DNA of 64,000 nucleotides, taken from positions 1,302,001 through 1,366,000 of the forward strand of contig NZ_CP081864.1 of assembly GCF_019797845.1 (NCBI RefSeq), in the 5' to 3' direction. Shown here in pieces: positions 48,852 to 57,989 of this stretch. The notes under the pieces are model-generated. The model saw only the letters and a program-made list of their open reading frames with translations, was not told the origin of the DNA and ran no database searches. Positions within the stretch are counted from its first letter, which is position 1. The number at the start of each line of letters is the position of its first letter. The position numbers and the translations under genes are program-made. This stretch comes from Symbiopectobacterium purcellii. GTDB lineage: Bacteria > Pseudomonadota > Gammaproteobacteria > Enterobacterales > Enterobacteriaceae.

Positions 48852-50495
48852 ATGGCTAATCACCCCAGAGCCGGACAACCCACCCGGCAAAGTGATTTGA
48901 TTAATGTGGCGCAATTAACGTCACAGTATTATGTCTTACGCCCCGATGTGGATAACGCCGCACATGCGGTGAAGTTCGGAACATCCGGCCACCGCGGCAG
49001 TGCAGCGCGCCACAGTTTTAATGAAGCGCATATTCTGGCTATCGCTCAGGCGATTGCCGAAGAGCGCAAAAAGCAAGGGATCAGCGGTCCCTGTTTTGTG
49101 GGTAAAGACACCCACGCGCTGTCGGAACCGGCCTTTATCTCGGTGCTGGAAGTGCTGGCAGCGAACGGCGTTGATGTGGTGGTGCAGCAGGACAACGGCT
49201 TTACGCCGACGCCCGCTATCTCCAATGCCATTCTGGTGCATAACCGCAAGGGCAATGCGCAGGCCGATGGCATTGTGATCACCCCGTCTCATAATCCGCC
49301 GGAAGATGGTGGTATCAAATATAACCCACCGAATGGTGGACCTGCTGATACTAACGTCACCAGCGTTATCGAGAAACGTGCCAACGCCCTGTTAGCTGAT
49401 GGGCTAAAAGCCGTAAAACGCCTGACGCTGGATAAAGCCTGGCAGAGCGGTTATGTGCATGAGCAAGATCTGGTGCAACCTTATGTTGAAGGCTTGCGTG
49501 AGGTCGTGGATATCCCCGCCATTCAGAAAGCAGGGCTAACACTGGGTGTCGATCCGTTAGGTGGATCGGGCATTGCCTACTGGCAGCGCATCGCAGAGCA
49601 CTACCAGTTGAATTTGCGCTTGGTCAACGATGCGGTCGATCAGACGTTCCGCTTTATGACTCTGGATCATGACGGCGTTATCCGCATGGACTGCTCTTCA
49701 GAGTCAGCGATGGCGGGGTTACTGTCGCTGCGTGATAAATTCGATCTGGCTTTTGCCAACGATCCTGATTATGACCGCCACGGCATTGTGACGCCCGCCG
49801 GCCTGATGAACCCGAACCACTATCTGGCCGTTGCTATCGACTACCTGTTCCGCCATCGTCCGCAGTGGGGGCAATCCGTTGCTGTCGGTAAAACGCTGGT
49901 TTCCAGCGCCATGATTGACCGTGTAGTGGCAGATCTTGGACGTAAACTGGTGGAAGTGCCAGTCGGGTTCAAATGGTTTGTTGATGGTTTATTCGATGGC
50001 AGCTTTGGTTTTGGCGGCGAAGAGAGCGCAGGGGCGTCCTTCTTGCGCTTCGATGGCACGCCATGGTCAACGGATAAAGATGGCATCATCATGTGCTTGC
50101 TGGCGGCGGAGATCACTGCGGTAACCGGTAAAAATCCGCAGCAGTATTATGATGCGCTGGCGGCGCGTTTTGGTGCCCCGAGTTACAACCGTATTCAAGC
50201 CTCTGCGACTCATGCGCAAAAAGCGGCACTGTCACGCCTATCACCCGAACAGGTTGCTGCCAGTACATTGGCTGGCGATCCGATCACTGCACGTTTGACG
50301 GCGGCACCGGGTAACGGCGCCTCGATTGGCGGATTGAAAGTGATGACGGATAACGGCTGGTTTGCGGCGCGTCCGTCGGGCACGGAAGAAGCCTACAAGA
50401 TTTACTGCGAAAGTTTCCTGGGCGCGGAGCATCGCGAGCGCATTGAGAAAGAAGCGGTAGATATTGTCAGCGCTGTGCTGGCAAATGCCAAATAG
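48852..50495 (+). CDS. pgm: Phosphoglucomutase, alpha-D-glucose phosphate-specific
   Basis: Pgm interconverts glucose-1-phosphate and glucose-6-phosphate for glycogen, UDP-glucose and trehalose metabolism. The 547-residue product has the catalytic phosphoserine in '[20 protein letters not shown]' near residue 146, the magnesium loop 'NDPDYDRHG' near 304, the sugar loop '[10 protein letters not shown]' near 393 and the phosphate loop '[12 protein letters not shown]' near 508. Confidence 0.97.
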   Translation: MANHPRAGQPTRQSDLINVAQLTSQYYVLRPDVDNAAHAVKFGTSGHRGSAARHSFNEAHILAIAQAIAEERKKQGISGPCFVGKDTHALSEPAFISVLEVLAANGVDVVVQQDNGFTPTPAISNAILVHNRKGNAQADGIVITPSHNPPEDGGIKYNPPNGGPADTNVTSVIEKRANALLADGLKAVKRLTLDKAWQSGYVHEQDLVQPYVEGLREVVDIPAIQKAGLTLGVDPLGGSGIAYWQRIAEHYQLNLRLVNDAVDQTFRFMTLDHDGVIRMDCSSESAMAGLLSLRDKFDLAFANDPDYDRHGIVTPAGLMNPNHYLAVAIDYLFRHRPQWGQSVAVGKTLVSSAMIDRVVADLGRKLVEVPVGFKWFVDGLFDGSFGFGGEESAGASFLRFDGTPWSTDKDGIIMCLLAAEITAVTGKNPQQYYDALAARFGAPSYNRIQASATHAQKAALSRLSPEQVAASTLAGDPITARLTAAPGNGASIGGLKVMTDNGWFAARPSGTEEAYKIYCESFLGAEHRERIEKEAVDIVSAVLANAK

Positions 50496-50541
50496 GCGTT
50501 CCTGTAGTGAGCCGTCTTTAGGGGGTCACTGAGGAAGAGGA

Positions 50542-50569
50542 ACAAAGGACGCACTGTGCGTCCTTTGTC
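50542..50569 (+). terminator. Hairpin downstream of pgm
   Basis: ACAAAGGACGCAC pairs with TGCGTCCTTTGT as an almost loop-free perfect palindrome about 45 bases after the pgm stop. It lacks a long T run. Confidence 0.6.
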
Positions 50570-50662
50570 ATTCAATCTTGGCCTGTTTTCATAAGAACCG
50601 TTGTCAGATGAGTGACGGATGCTATTGCTGGGCCAGCGGATTTTGCTGCGTTGTTCACCTTT

Positions 50663-51268
50663 TCACACTTCCTTTTTCTGCTTGAAATAGCAGGAAAGGT
50701 TCTCGGCGGCGATGCTGTGTAACCACTCATGGAGATCGGCATGATTTTTCAGCATCAGCTTTTGCATTGCGTGATTACGGTACGCGCTGATGGCCTTAAT
50801 GGATATTCCAGATATCTCATTGATTTTACTGTTATTTAGCCCCTGTTTGTAGCCCCATAGCACCTCTCGCTCACGCGGACTGAGGCACTGCACGATGTTA
50901 TATCGCTGTACCTGGGACGGAATCCCTGGCGATGAAGGGCTGGCAACAAAGGTATTTAACAACGCGGACAGTGCTTCTGGTGGATCGCTGAGCGCCAACT
51001 GTCCGTCTTCATAGCCACAGCACAGCGTGTTCTTCTGCTTTACCAGCAAGAAAAGCAAGGTAGCACGCCGTTTGCGGCGAAACTGACGCCACCAGCGCGG
51101 AGCGTGCTGAGTCGCTGTAGTGAAAATAATATCCGCTTGTTCAATTTGCTCAGTGTTATATTGAATATTGACCTCAAGTTTCTGGGTATGGAACCATTGA
51201 TGAATGAGGTGTCCAAGGCCGACAGTAAAATAGCGATCAAAATGAAGGAGCACAACAGTTCTTTCCAT
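50663..51268 (-). CDS. LuxR-type helix-turn-helix transcriptional regulator
   Basis: The 201-residue protein has a C-terminal LuxR/GerE helix-turn-helix (about residues 128-190, 'CLSPREREVLWGYKQGLNNS' and 'ISIKAISAYRNHAMQKLML'). The N-terminal half is a receiver-like fold without a clear phosphoacceptor aspartate, as in RcsA-like or fimbrial regulators. It is preceded by an ERIC element and AT-rich DNA and has no obvious partner gene nearby. The targets are unknown. E. coli has no orthologue at this position. Confidence 0.85.
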   Translation of the reverse strand: MERTVVLLHFDRYFTVGLGHLIHQWFHTQKLEVNIQYNTEQIEQADIIFTTATQHAPRWWRQFRRKRRATLLFLLVKQKNTLCCGYEDGQLALSDPPEALSALLNTFVASPSSPGIPSQVQRYNIVQCLSPREREVLWGYKQGLNNSKINEISGISIKAISAYRNHAMQKLMLKNHADLHEWLHSIAAENLSCYFKQKKEV

Positions 51269-51383
51269 CGTCTAGTACCTATTTAACCGGTTGTTCCCGA
51301 AAAATTGTCTGCATGGGCAAATGCACCTGGATCCTATGTAGGGTTAATACATTCATTGAGGGTGAGTTAATAAATGATTGATG

Positions 51384-51510
51384 TATACCCGTCATACTTC
51401 AAGTTGCAAGTGCGTTGGCTGCTCTCATTCACCCGAATCACTTACCTAAGTAAGCTCATCGGGATTCATTCGCTTGCCGCCTTCCTGCAACTCGAGTTAT
51501 TTAGGGTATA
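51384..51510 (+). repeat. ERIC element, standard length (127 bp)
   Basis: The element runs from TATACCCGTCATACTTCAAG to CTGCAACTCGAGTTATTTAG then GGTATA, with the core GAATCACTTACCTAAGTAAG. It is closely similar to the copy at 48000 and lies upstream of the LuxR-type gene. Confidence 0.93.
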
Positions 51511-52108
51511 AAAACTTCCTTGTATTTATTTTATTATCTGGTTTTATGAGAATTTATGTTTGCGGATTAATCTTCCTCTTAGTCTACAGCGCTTTGTATT
51601 AATATTTAATAGCATGGTTTTCTATAATGTCCATTTTTTTTGTTTAGTCGTTGTGTAACTGTTATCCTTTTAAATTATACCCATTGTAACTGTGCGATAT
51701 CCGTAGCAAAACATATGAATAGTAATCATTTTCTTAAAATGAAAACGATGGTGAGATTTATATCTTTTTTGTTCTACGATGTGTTTTTTCTCTAAAGAGA
51801 CAAAAGTGAAAGGTATTCATTGAGGTTTTCAATGGTAATCGTTTGCTCTCCCAGTTGACGATCATTTTTATCGAGTAGCGCTATGCATAGCAGGGGCATT
51901 TTTTTATTGGTTTGCCTTTCGTTTATCGTTTATTGGATATTATCATTACGTATACTTGTAACCATTAACGGTGAAACTGGCGCTCTCAGCCTGAGACGGC
52001 TTGTAGCTGCGTATGCGTGGTATACAGCACGGTGTTCGTGTCGTAGCATCCCGGTTGAAGACCGTTCCCCTAAATATGGTCAATTGCAGGCAAAAGTAAC
52101 AACAACGA
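51511..52108. other. AT-rich intergenic region without a supported gene
   Basis: This stretch is markedly more AT-rich than its surroundings from 51520 to 51960. A 77-codon frame at 51883-52116 has a hydrophobic start but no ribosome site or family resemblance, and I do not call it. Confidence 0.5.
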
Positions 52109-52200
52109 TATCCTGAAAAATTCGAGTTGCAGGAAGGCGGTAAGTGATTCGGGGAGTGAACTCAGCCAACGCATATGTAACGTGAGGTATAACGGATATA
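52109..52200 (-). repeat. Decayed ERIC element in inverted orientation (92 bp)
   Basis: Read on the plus strand it follows the reverse complement of the 51384 copy: TTCGAGTTGCAGGAAGGCGG, then GTAAGTGATTCGGG, then CAGCCAACGCA, GTAACGTGAGGTAT and AACGGATATA. About 35 bases of the core are missing and the ends carry several substitutions. Confidence 0.75.
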
Positions 52201-52268
52201 GGTCTATGACAGCGTTAACGGGTTATATCTCAGCGCATTTTTTAATTCTTACCTTATGGGATATTGAT

Positions 52269-52535
52269 ATGGATAGAAAAAATGTTTTTCTTCAGTACAA
52301 ATCATGTGCGGCGCGTTCATTGAAAAAAATCAATGCTAAAAGAAAGAGTGATTCTGTTTATTTGATGATGACGCATGTTTATAAGGAAAAGATAAATTGT
52401 TTGAGGGATAAATACGATCTCTATTTTTATTTCACTGGCAGAGATAAACAGCATTCTCAATTTATATTTTATTCAATATGTCGGCTACGCGAAAAAAGAA
52501 AGCGATTCGGTTGTCATACGATGAGATTTTTTTAA
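52269..52535 (+). CDS. Hypothetical AT-rich, basic protein (88 aa)
   Basis: The frame encodes a lysine/arginine- and tyrosine-rich 88-residue protein. It uses many codons that are rare in the surrounding genes (AGA, AGG, ATA), which suggests foreign DNA or a non-coding frame. No family is recognised and no membrane segment is visible. The start at 52269 has only a weak GGGAT upstream; methionines at 52206 and 52182 are alternatives, the latter inside the ERIC remnant. This could be spurious. Confidence 0.3.
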   Translation: MDRKNVFLQYKSCAARSLKKINAKRKSDSVYLMMTHVYKEKINCLRDKYDLYFYFTGRDKQHSQFIFYSICRLREKRKRFGCHTMRFF

Positions 52536-52605
52536 CCTAGAGCCATTGCTAACGGTCTGTTGTTCCTTATTTTTATAAGCCCTCGGCCTCAGCCGAGGGA
52601 TACCC

Positions 52606-53034
52606 TCAGCCTAATGCTACCAGCAGTGCACCAACGGATATCATGGCAACGCCAACGCCGCCTAATAGTGATATTTTTTCTCCCAGGAGTACGGCGGCCA
52701 AAATAACAGCAAACACAACGCTGAGTTTATCAATGGGGGCAACTTGAGCCACATTACCACTTTTCAATGCTAAAAAATAAAACAGCCAGGAAAGCGCTCC
52801 TGCAACCCCGCTTAACAAAATAAAGGTCAGTGCTTTTTTATTGGCAAGCACTTCACCGATCATGGTTGTTTTTCCTTGCACCACCACAACGCCCACCAAA
52901 AACAGCGCCATCACCACGGCACGAACCGCTGTTGCGGTGTTGGCGTCAAGATTTTGCAATCCCACTTTACCAAACAGGGCCACTGCGGCGGCGCACAGGG
53001 CGGAGAGCAATGCATAAAGTAACCAACTACTCAT
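52606..53034 (-). CDS. EamA-family small membrane transporter
   Basis: The 142-residue protein has five hydrophobic segments covering nearly its whole length and the EamA ending pattern 'LGEKISLLGGVGVAMISVGALLVAL'-like stretch (quoted in part: LGEKISLLGGVGVAMISVG). It is half the length of ten-helix EamA exporters, so it probably works as a dimer. The start at 53034 follows TGAGG. The substrate is unknown. It lies next to kdpE in the accessory stretch. Confidence 0.85.
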   Translation of the reverse strand: MSSWLLYALLSALCAAAVALFGKVGLQNLDANTATAVRAVVMALFLVGVVVVQGKTTMIGEVLANKKALTFILLSGVAGALSWLFYFLALKSGNVAQVAPIDKLSVVFAVILAAVLLGEKISLLGGVGVAMISVGALLVALG

Positions 53035-53146
53035 GATGAGCCTCAGCATTAAAAATCGGGATGGAGATCGACAGAATGAGCGTGGGATGGTACGCCTGCT
53101 CCGGGGGGATAACCAGCGTTATCCGCTGTTGATTCAGTACGCTAGC

Positions 53147-53812
53147 TCAAGGCATAAAACGGTAACCTACGGCAGTTTCGGTGATAAAGTGACGAGGTCG
53201 TGTGGGGTCGCTTTCCAACTTTTGTCGCAGGTGCCCCATATAGATGCGCAGATAATGGCTGCTTTCCACCGCGTTGGGTCCCCAAACTTGCACCAGCAGT
53301 TGACGCTGCGTCAGTACTTTTCCCGCATTCGCCAGCAGCAGTGCCAACAGTTTGAATTCAATCGGCGTCAGATGCAGTGTTTCGCCGTCCCGGCTGACCA
53401 AACGTTGGCTGAGATCAACGGTAATGCTGCCGAATGTCACTACCGGGCTTTCCATCGCATTAGCGTTGTGGCGACGCAATGCAACGCGCACACGGGCCAG
53501 CAACTCACCAATCCCAAACGGCTTGGCGAGATAATCATCAGCACCCGCATCCAACGCGTCGATTTTGTCCCGTTCATCACTGCGCGCGGACAGCACAATA
53601 ATTGGCACGCTGCTCCACTGGCGAACGTCGCGGAGATAGAGGGTGCCGTCACCGTCAGGTAAACCGAGATCGAGGATCACCAGATCAGGCTTGCGGGTAG
53701 CCGTTTCCAGCAGGCCACGTTGCAAGGTCTGCGCATCAAAAACGCGTAGTCCTTCACTTTCCAGCGCGCTGCGTACAAAGCGCTGGATCTCTTTTTCATC
53801 TTCTATGATCAA
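53147..53812 (-). CDS. kdpE: Orphan OmpR-type response regulator KdpE, start codon unclear
   Basis: The frame matches E. coli KdpE over its whole length except the first few residues: receiver domain with phosphoacceptor aspartate in 'LVILDLGLPDGDG' near residue 49, and an OmpR-type winged helix near 125-220 ('LTPIEFKLLALLLANAGKVLTQRQL' in part). KdpE activates the KdpFABC potassium pump with the kinase KdpD. Neither kdpD nor kdpFABC is present; ybfA, which flanks kdpF in E. coli, follows at once. No ATG or GTG lies in frame; the only plausible start is TTG at 53812, overlapping the TGA of an eight-codon frame (MPCYPPAF) that has AGGAG upstream. It may be a remnant or a coupled, still expressed gene. 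Confidence 0.8.
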   Translation of the reverse strand: MIIEDEKEIQRFVRSALESEGLRVFDAQTLQRGLLETATRKPDLVILDLGLPDGDGTLYLRDVRQWSSVPIIVLSARSDERDKIDALDAGADDYLAKPFGIGELLARVRVALRRHNANAMESPVVTFGSITVDLSQRLVSRDGETLHLTPIEFKLLALLLANAGKVLTQRQLLVQVWGPNAVESSHYLRIYMGHLRQKLESDPTRPRHFITETAVGYRFMP

Positions 53813-54208
53813 AACGCTGGAGGGTAGCAGGGCATCGACTCCTTCTGTCTCGTAGTTGCGGGTTTTACCCGCCAGTACGACGTTAAATGGTTCTCTACGA
53901 CGCTATCATATAGTTCCGCGCGTTTGCGACAAAAGCCTTTTGGATGGCAAAAGGAGAGTCGAACCGCGGGAGCGGATAAAAAACCAATAAACGCAACATC
54001 GATTTATACATTAAATGTAATTCGTTAGCCATTTTGTAACCCAATAACAGAATGTTCGGGAAAAATGACGAAAACACGATCTTTTTCTGGTCCGATGAGT
54101 AGTAAAGTTTCAGCAAAAGCGGTACTATTTTGAGCAGTTATTCATCGTCGTGTTGGTTTTGTGAGCTATGTCGTTGCAGTGGCTGCTCACTGATGAAGGA
54201 GGATCGCT
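53813..54208. other. Scar of the kdp operon between kdpE and ybfA
   Basis: In E. coli kdpD, kdpC, kdpB, kdpA and kdpF lie here. Only about 400 bases remain and none of the reading frames resembles a Kdp protein. The region presumably holds the ybfA promoter. Confidence 0.6.
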
Positions 54209-54415
54209 ATGTCGATTTATACTGCTTATCCCATGTATCGCGTTCTCCTGCGTCGCGTTGCTGTTGTTGCCTTCGGCTTACTGGCATTGCCTGTGATGCT
54301 GTTTCGTACCGATCGCGCCCGCTTTTACAGCTATTTGCACCGTGTTTGGTTGAAAACCAGCGATCAACCGGTCTGGATGGCACAATCAGAAGCGGCGGCC
54401 GGTGATTTTTTCTAA
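54209..54415 (+). CDS. ybfA: DUF2517 family protein YbfA
   Basis: The 68-residue product matches E. coli YbfA, with one membrane segment (about residues 12-32) and the conserved ending '[20 protein letters not shown]', then VWM and GDFF. It starts behind AAGGAGG, an excellent ribosome site. Function is unknown. In E. coli it lies beside kdpF on the opposite strand, which marks the edge of the kdp loss here. Confidence 0.92.
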   Translation: MSIYTAYPMYRVLLRRVAVVAFGLLALPVMLFRTDRARFYSYLHRVWLKTSDQPVWMAQSEAAAGDFF

Positions 54416-54633
54416 GCTACGCCGCGGGTAATTAACAGCATCGATTCAGTAAAAACATCATTGTGCGCTACTGACCTCTATATCCCCTCGGTCAGTAGCT
54501 CTGTTGGTTTGCTCTCTTTCCTTTTCCCTCTAATACACCCTGATTTTTGTTTTCGCTCGATCTTCGTCGTTGTGCTCCGTAGCCGCTTGAAATCCGCTAT
54601 GCTGAGGGAATGTTGACGAACGGGAGAGCGTTT

Positions 54634-55593
54634 ATGATGTCAGCTCCTATTCCTGTTGGAATAAGTGCATGTTTACTCGGTGCGCCAGTGCGGTTTGACG
54701 GAGGGCATAAGCGCTTTGACTTCGCTGTTGATCAATTAGCACCTTATTGCCATTTTCAGCCAGTATGTCCCGAAATGGCGGTCGGATTACCGGTGCCACG
54801 CCCCGCGCTGCGCTTGGTCAACGCCGGTAAGCAGGGTATTCGGCTTTGTGCCAGCAACGGTTCTGGCATCGATATCACCGATGAGATGCTCGCGTTTTCC
54901 GATCAAAAAATGGCATTGTTGCGCCATCTGTGCGGTTTTATCCTGTGCGCCAAATCCCCCAGTTGTGGGATGGAACGGGTAAAGGTCTATGACAGTCAGG
55001 GGAAAAATGCCCAAAAAAACGGAGAAGGGCTGTTTGCGCAGGCGCTAAAACGGCATATGCCGTGGTTGCCGTTAGAAGAGAATGGGCGCTTGAACGACCC
55101 TGTGCTGCGAGAAAATTTTATTGCCCGGGTTTATGCCTTGCATGAATTGCAGCAGATCTGGCAGCAGGGGTTGTCGCGTGGTGCACTGATGGCGTTCCAT
55201 AGTCGCTATAAATTGTTATTACTAGCGCACTCGCAGCCCGACTATCGAGAACTGGGCCCTTTTGTTGCCGGCATGGCGCAATGGCCGACGCTGGAAGCCT
55301 TTGCCACGGAATACCGGCTGCGTTTTATGCGCTTGTTGTCGCACCCCGCATCGCGTCGCAACCATACCAATGTATTGATGCACGTTCAGGGTTATTTTCG
55401 TCCCCACCTTAGCGCCCAGCAACGTCAGGAGTTGGCTAATCTCATCGATCGTTATCGGCAAGGTGTGCAACCGCTGCTGGCGCCGATGACGCTGTTGCGT
55501 CATTACATGACCGAATACCCTGATGATTACCTGGCGCAGCAGCGCTACTTTGACCCCTATCCCGAAGCTTTGCGTTTACGCTATGGCCACTAA
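54634..55593 (+). CDS. ybgA: DUF523 and DUF1722 domain protein YbgA
   Basis: The 319-residue protein joins an N-terminal DUF523 domain (about residues 1-150, with conserved cysteines in 'ISACLLGAPVRFDGG', 'PVCPEMAVGL' and 'CAKSPSCG') to a C-terminal DUF1722 domain (about 185-305). The family is linked by neighbourhood to photolyase and is predicted to use an iron or thiouracil-related chemistry in some members; the role in enterobacteria is not settled. The start at 54634 follows GGGAG. phrB follows after 22 bases. Confidence 0.92.
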   Translation: MMSAPIPVGISACLLGAPVRFDGGHKRFDFAVDQLAPYCHFQPVCPEMAVGLPVPRPALRLVNAGKQGIRLCASNGSGIDITDEMLAFSDQKMALLRHLCGFILCAKSPSCGMERVKVYDSQGKNAQKNGEGLFAQALKRHMPWLPLEENGRLNDPVLRENFIARVYALHELQQIWQQGLSRGALMAFHSRYKLLLLAHSQPDYRELGPFVAGMAQWPTLEAFATEYRLRFMRLLSHPASRRNHTNVLMHVQGYFRPHLSAQQRQELANLIDRYRQGVQPLLAPMTLLRHYMTEYPDDYLAQQRYFDPYPEALRLRYGH

Positions 55594-55615
55594 TGTTTTC
55601 CAGTAAGGATCAATT

Positions 55616-57070
55616 ATGACCACGCATCTGGTCTGGTTTCGCCATGATTTACGGATCACCGATCACTCCGCGCTGCATGCGGCCTGTCAGAGCCCCGATG
55701 CCAAGGTTATTGCGCTCTACATAGCCACGCCAGGCCAATGGCAGGCGCACGGCATGGCTGCGCGCCAGGCGACGTTTTTGCTACAGCATCTCCAGACATT
55801 ACAGCAGTCGTTGGCAGATAAAGGCATTCCCCTGTTTTATCAACAATGTGACGACTTTCATCAGGCGGTTGAAGCCGTTGATGCGTTTTGCAAAAAGCAG
55901 CATGTTTCGCACCTGTTTTATCATTACCAGTACGAAATCAATGAACGTGATCGGGATCGGGCGCTGGAAGCCAAACTGCATGGGCAAGTGGTATGTCAGG
56001 GGTTTGATGATAGCGTACTACTAGCGCCAGGCAGTCTGGTGACGGGAAAGCAGGAGATGTACAAAGTCTTTACCCCGTTTCGCAAAGCGTTTATTCAGCG
56101 TTTGCAGGAGATGGAGATTACCTGCTTCCCAGCGCCGAAAAAGCGCACCAATGTAGACATGGGGACATTGGCGGCATTGACCCCCTTCGATTACCCTCAA
56201 CAGGCGGTTGACGAGACGCTGTTTCCGACGGGCGAACAGGCCGCATTGGCACGATTACGCCAGTTCTGCCAATCCACCGTGGCGGATTATCACCAACAGC
56301 GTGATTTTCCCGCACAGCAAGGCACCAGCCAGCTTTCGCCTTATCTGGCACTGGGTGTCCTCTCCCCACGTCAGTGCTTCAATCGCCTGCGTGCAGAGCA
56401 TCCTACGCTGTTAGAACAGTCTGACGGCGGGGCATTTACCTGGTTGAGCGAGTTGGTGTGGCGTGAGTTTTATCGCCATCTGCTGGTCGCCTGGCCGCGT
56501 TTATGTCAACACCACCCGTTTGTGGCGTGGACGCAGCAGGTGCTATGGCAACAAGACGAAAAAGCGCTGGCCGCCTGGCAACAGGGTAAAACCGGTTTTC
56601 CGATTGTCGATGCCGCGATGCGTCAACTGAACGGCACCGGATGGATGCATAATCGGTTACGCATGATCTGCGCCAGTTTTCTGGTAAAAGATTTGCTTAT
56701 CGACTGGCGGGCAGGGGAGCGTTATTTTATTGCTCAACTGCTGGACGGTGATTTGGCGGCGAACAATGGCGGGTGGCAGTGGGCGGCCTCGACGGGTACG
56801 GACGCAGCGCCCTATTTTCGTATTTTTAACCCCACCACGCAGGGGGAGCGTTTCGACCCGCAAGGAACGTTTATCCGCCAGTGGGTGCCCGAACTGGCGA
56901 AGGTGCCGGACAGCGACATTCACCAGCCGCATCGCTGGGCCGAGCGGCAAGGGCGGGCATTGGATTACCCGACGCCGATCGTCGATCATAAGCAGGCCAG
57001 ACAAATGACGCTGGCGGCTTTTGAAGCGGCGAAAGCAGCGCAGGAACAAGGCCACAATCAGGCATATTAA
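55616..57070 (+). CDS. phrB: Deoxyribodipyrimidine photolyase
   Basis: PhrB repairs cyclobutane pyrimidine dimers with blue light. The 484-residue product has the N-terminal antenna-binding Rossmann domain (MTTHLVWFRHDLRITDHSAL) and a C-terminal FAD domain with 'WLSELVWREFYRHLL', 'GFPIVDAAMRQLNGTGWMHN' and 'QWAASTGTDAAPYFRIFNP'-like motif (quoted in part). It lies between ybgA and ybgI, the E. coli order. Confidence 0.96.
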   Translation: MTTHLVWFRHDLRITDHSALHAACQSPDAKVIALYIATPGQWQAHGMAARQATFLLQHLQTLQQSLADKGIPLFYQQCDDFHQAVEAVDAFCKKQHVSHLFYHYQYEINERDRDRALEAKLHGQVVCQGFDDSVLLAPGSLVTGKQEMYKVFTPFRKAFIQRLQEMEITCFPAPKKRTNVDMGTLAALTPFDYPQQAVDETLFPTGEQAALARLRQFCQSTVADYHQQRDFPAQQGTSQLSPYLALGVLSPRQCFNRLRAEHPTLLEQSDGGAFTWLSELVWREFYRHLLVAWPRLCQHHPFVAWTQQVLWQQDEKALAAWQQGKTGFPIVDAAMRQLNGTGWMHNRLRMICASFLVKDLLIDWRAGERYFIAQLLDGDLAANNGGWQWAASTGTDAAPYFRIFNPTTQGERFDPQGTFIRQWVPELAKVPDSDIHQPHRWAERQGRALDYPTPIVDHKQARQMTLAAFEAAKAAQEQGHNQAY

Positions 57071-57078
57071 GGAGCGTT

Positions 57079-57822
57079 ATGCGCAACAGTGAATTGGAAA
57101 CCGTGATCAATCAGCAACTGAACGTTGCCGCATTTCAGGACTATGCGCCTAACGGGTTGCAGGTTGAAGGGCGGGAAAACGTGCAGCGGATTATCACAGG
57201 GGTAACGGCCTCGCAGGCATTGCTGGATGTGGCCGTTGCTCAACAGGCCGATGCTGTGCTAGTACACCACGGTTATTTTTGGAAAAACGAGTCTCCGGTG
57301 ATTTCCGGCATGAAGCGGCGCCGCTTGAAAACATTGCTGGCGAACGATATCAACCTGTATGGCTATCATTTGCCGTTGGACGCGCACCCCGAGCTCGGCA
57401 ATAACGCCTGTCTGGCGGCGTTGCTAGACATCACCGTGTTGGGTGAGATTGAGCAACTGCTGCCTTATGGCGAACTGTCTCAGCCGGTGAGTGGTGAGGC
57501 ATTACGTGAGCGTCTGGAGACGCGATTGGGGCGTTCCGTGCTGCATTGTGGGGATAATGCACCGTCGCAGATAACACGCTTGGCCTGGTGCTCTGGTGGT
57601 GGCCAGGGCTTTATCGAGCAAGCTGCGCGCTTTGGCGTGGAGGCGTTCATCACTGGGGAAGTATCGGAACAGACGATTCATATCGCGCGCGAGATGGGGC
57701 TGCATTTTTACGCGGCAGGCCACCACGCAACGGAGCGTGGCGGTATTAAGGCACTGGGGGAGTGGCTGGCACAGCAGCACGGGTTTGATGTGACCTTTGT
57801 TGATATCCCCAATCCCGCCTAG
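57079..57822 (+). CDS. ybgI: Nif3-family metal-binding protein YbgI
   Basis: YbgI belongs to the Nif3/DUF34 family, often annotated as GTP cyclohydrolase I type 2 homologue, with a di-metal centre inside a hexameric toroid. The 247-residue product has the ligands 'VHHGYFW' near residue 63, 'HLPLDAHPELGNN' near 97 and 'GHHATERGG' near 215. Its function is unsettled. It starts nine bases after phrB. Confidence 0.93.
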   Translation: MRNSELETVINQQLNVAAFQDYAPNGLQVEGRENVQRIITGVTASQALLDVAVAQQADAVLVHHGYFWKNESPVISGMKRRRLKTLLANDINLYGYHLPLDAHPELGNNACLAALLDITVLGEIEQLLPYGELSQPVSGEALRERLETRLGRSVLHCGDNAPSQITRLAWCSGGGQGFIEQAARFGVEAFITGEVSEQTIHIAREMGLHFYAAGHHATERGGIKALGEWLAQQHGFDVTFVDIPNPA

Positions 57823-57989
57823 TGTTAATCAACCCACTGTTTTTTAAAAATAATATAAAAAGTTTAGTGGGGTAAAAGTGGCATCTTTATTGCTTGTCTA
57901 TTAAGAAACCTTATCGCCATACCGTGTCGGCGAGGTGCGAATCAAGGCGGCATGGCATAGCAATGCCCTACCGCGATGGGGAGAAGAGC

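Noticed and set aside
51883..52116. 77-codon frame with a hydrophobic start
   Set aside because: No Shine-Dalgarno, no recognisable family, and its end runs into the decayed ERIC element.
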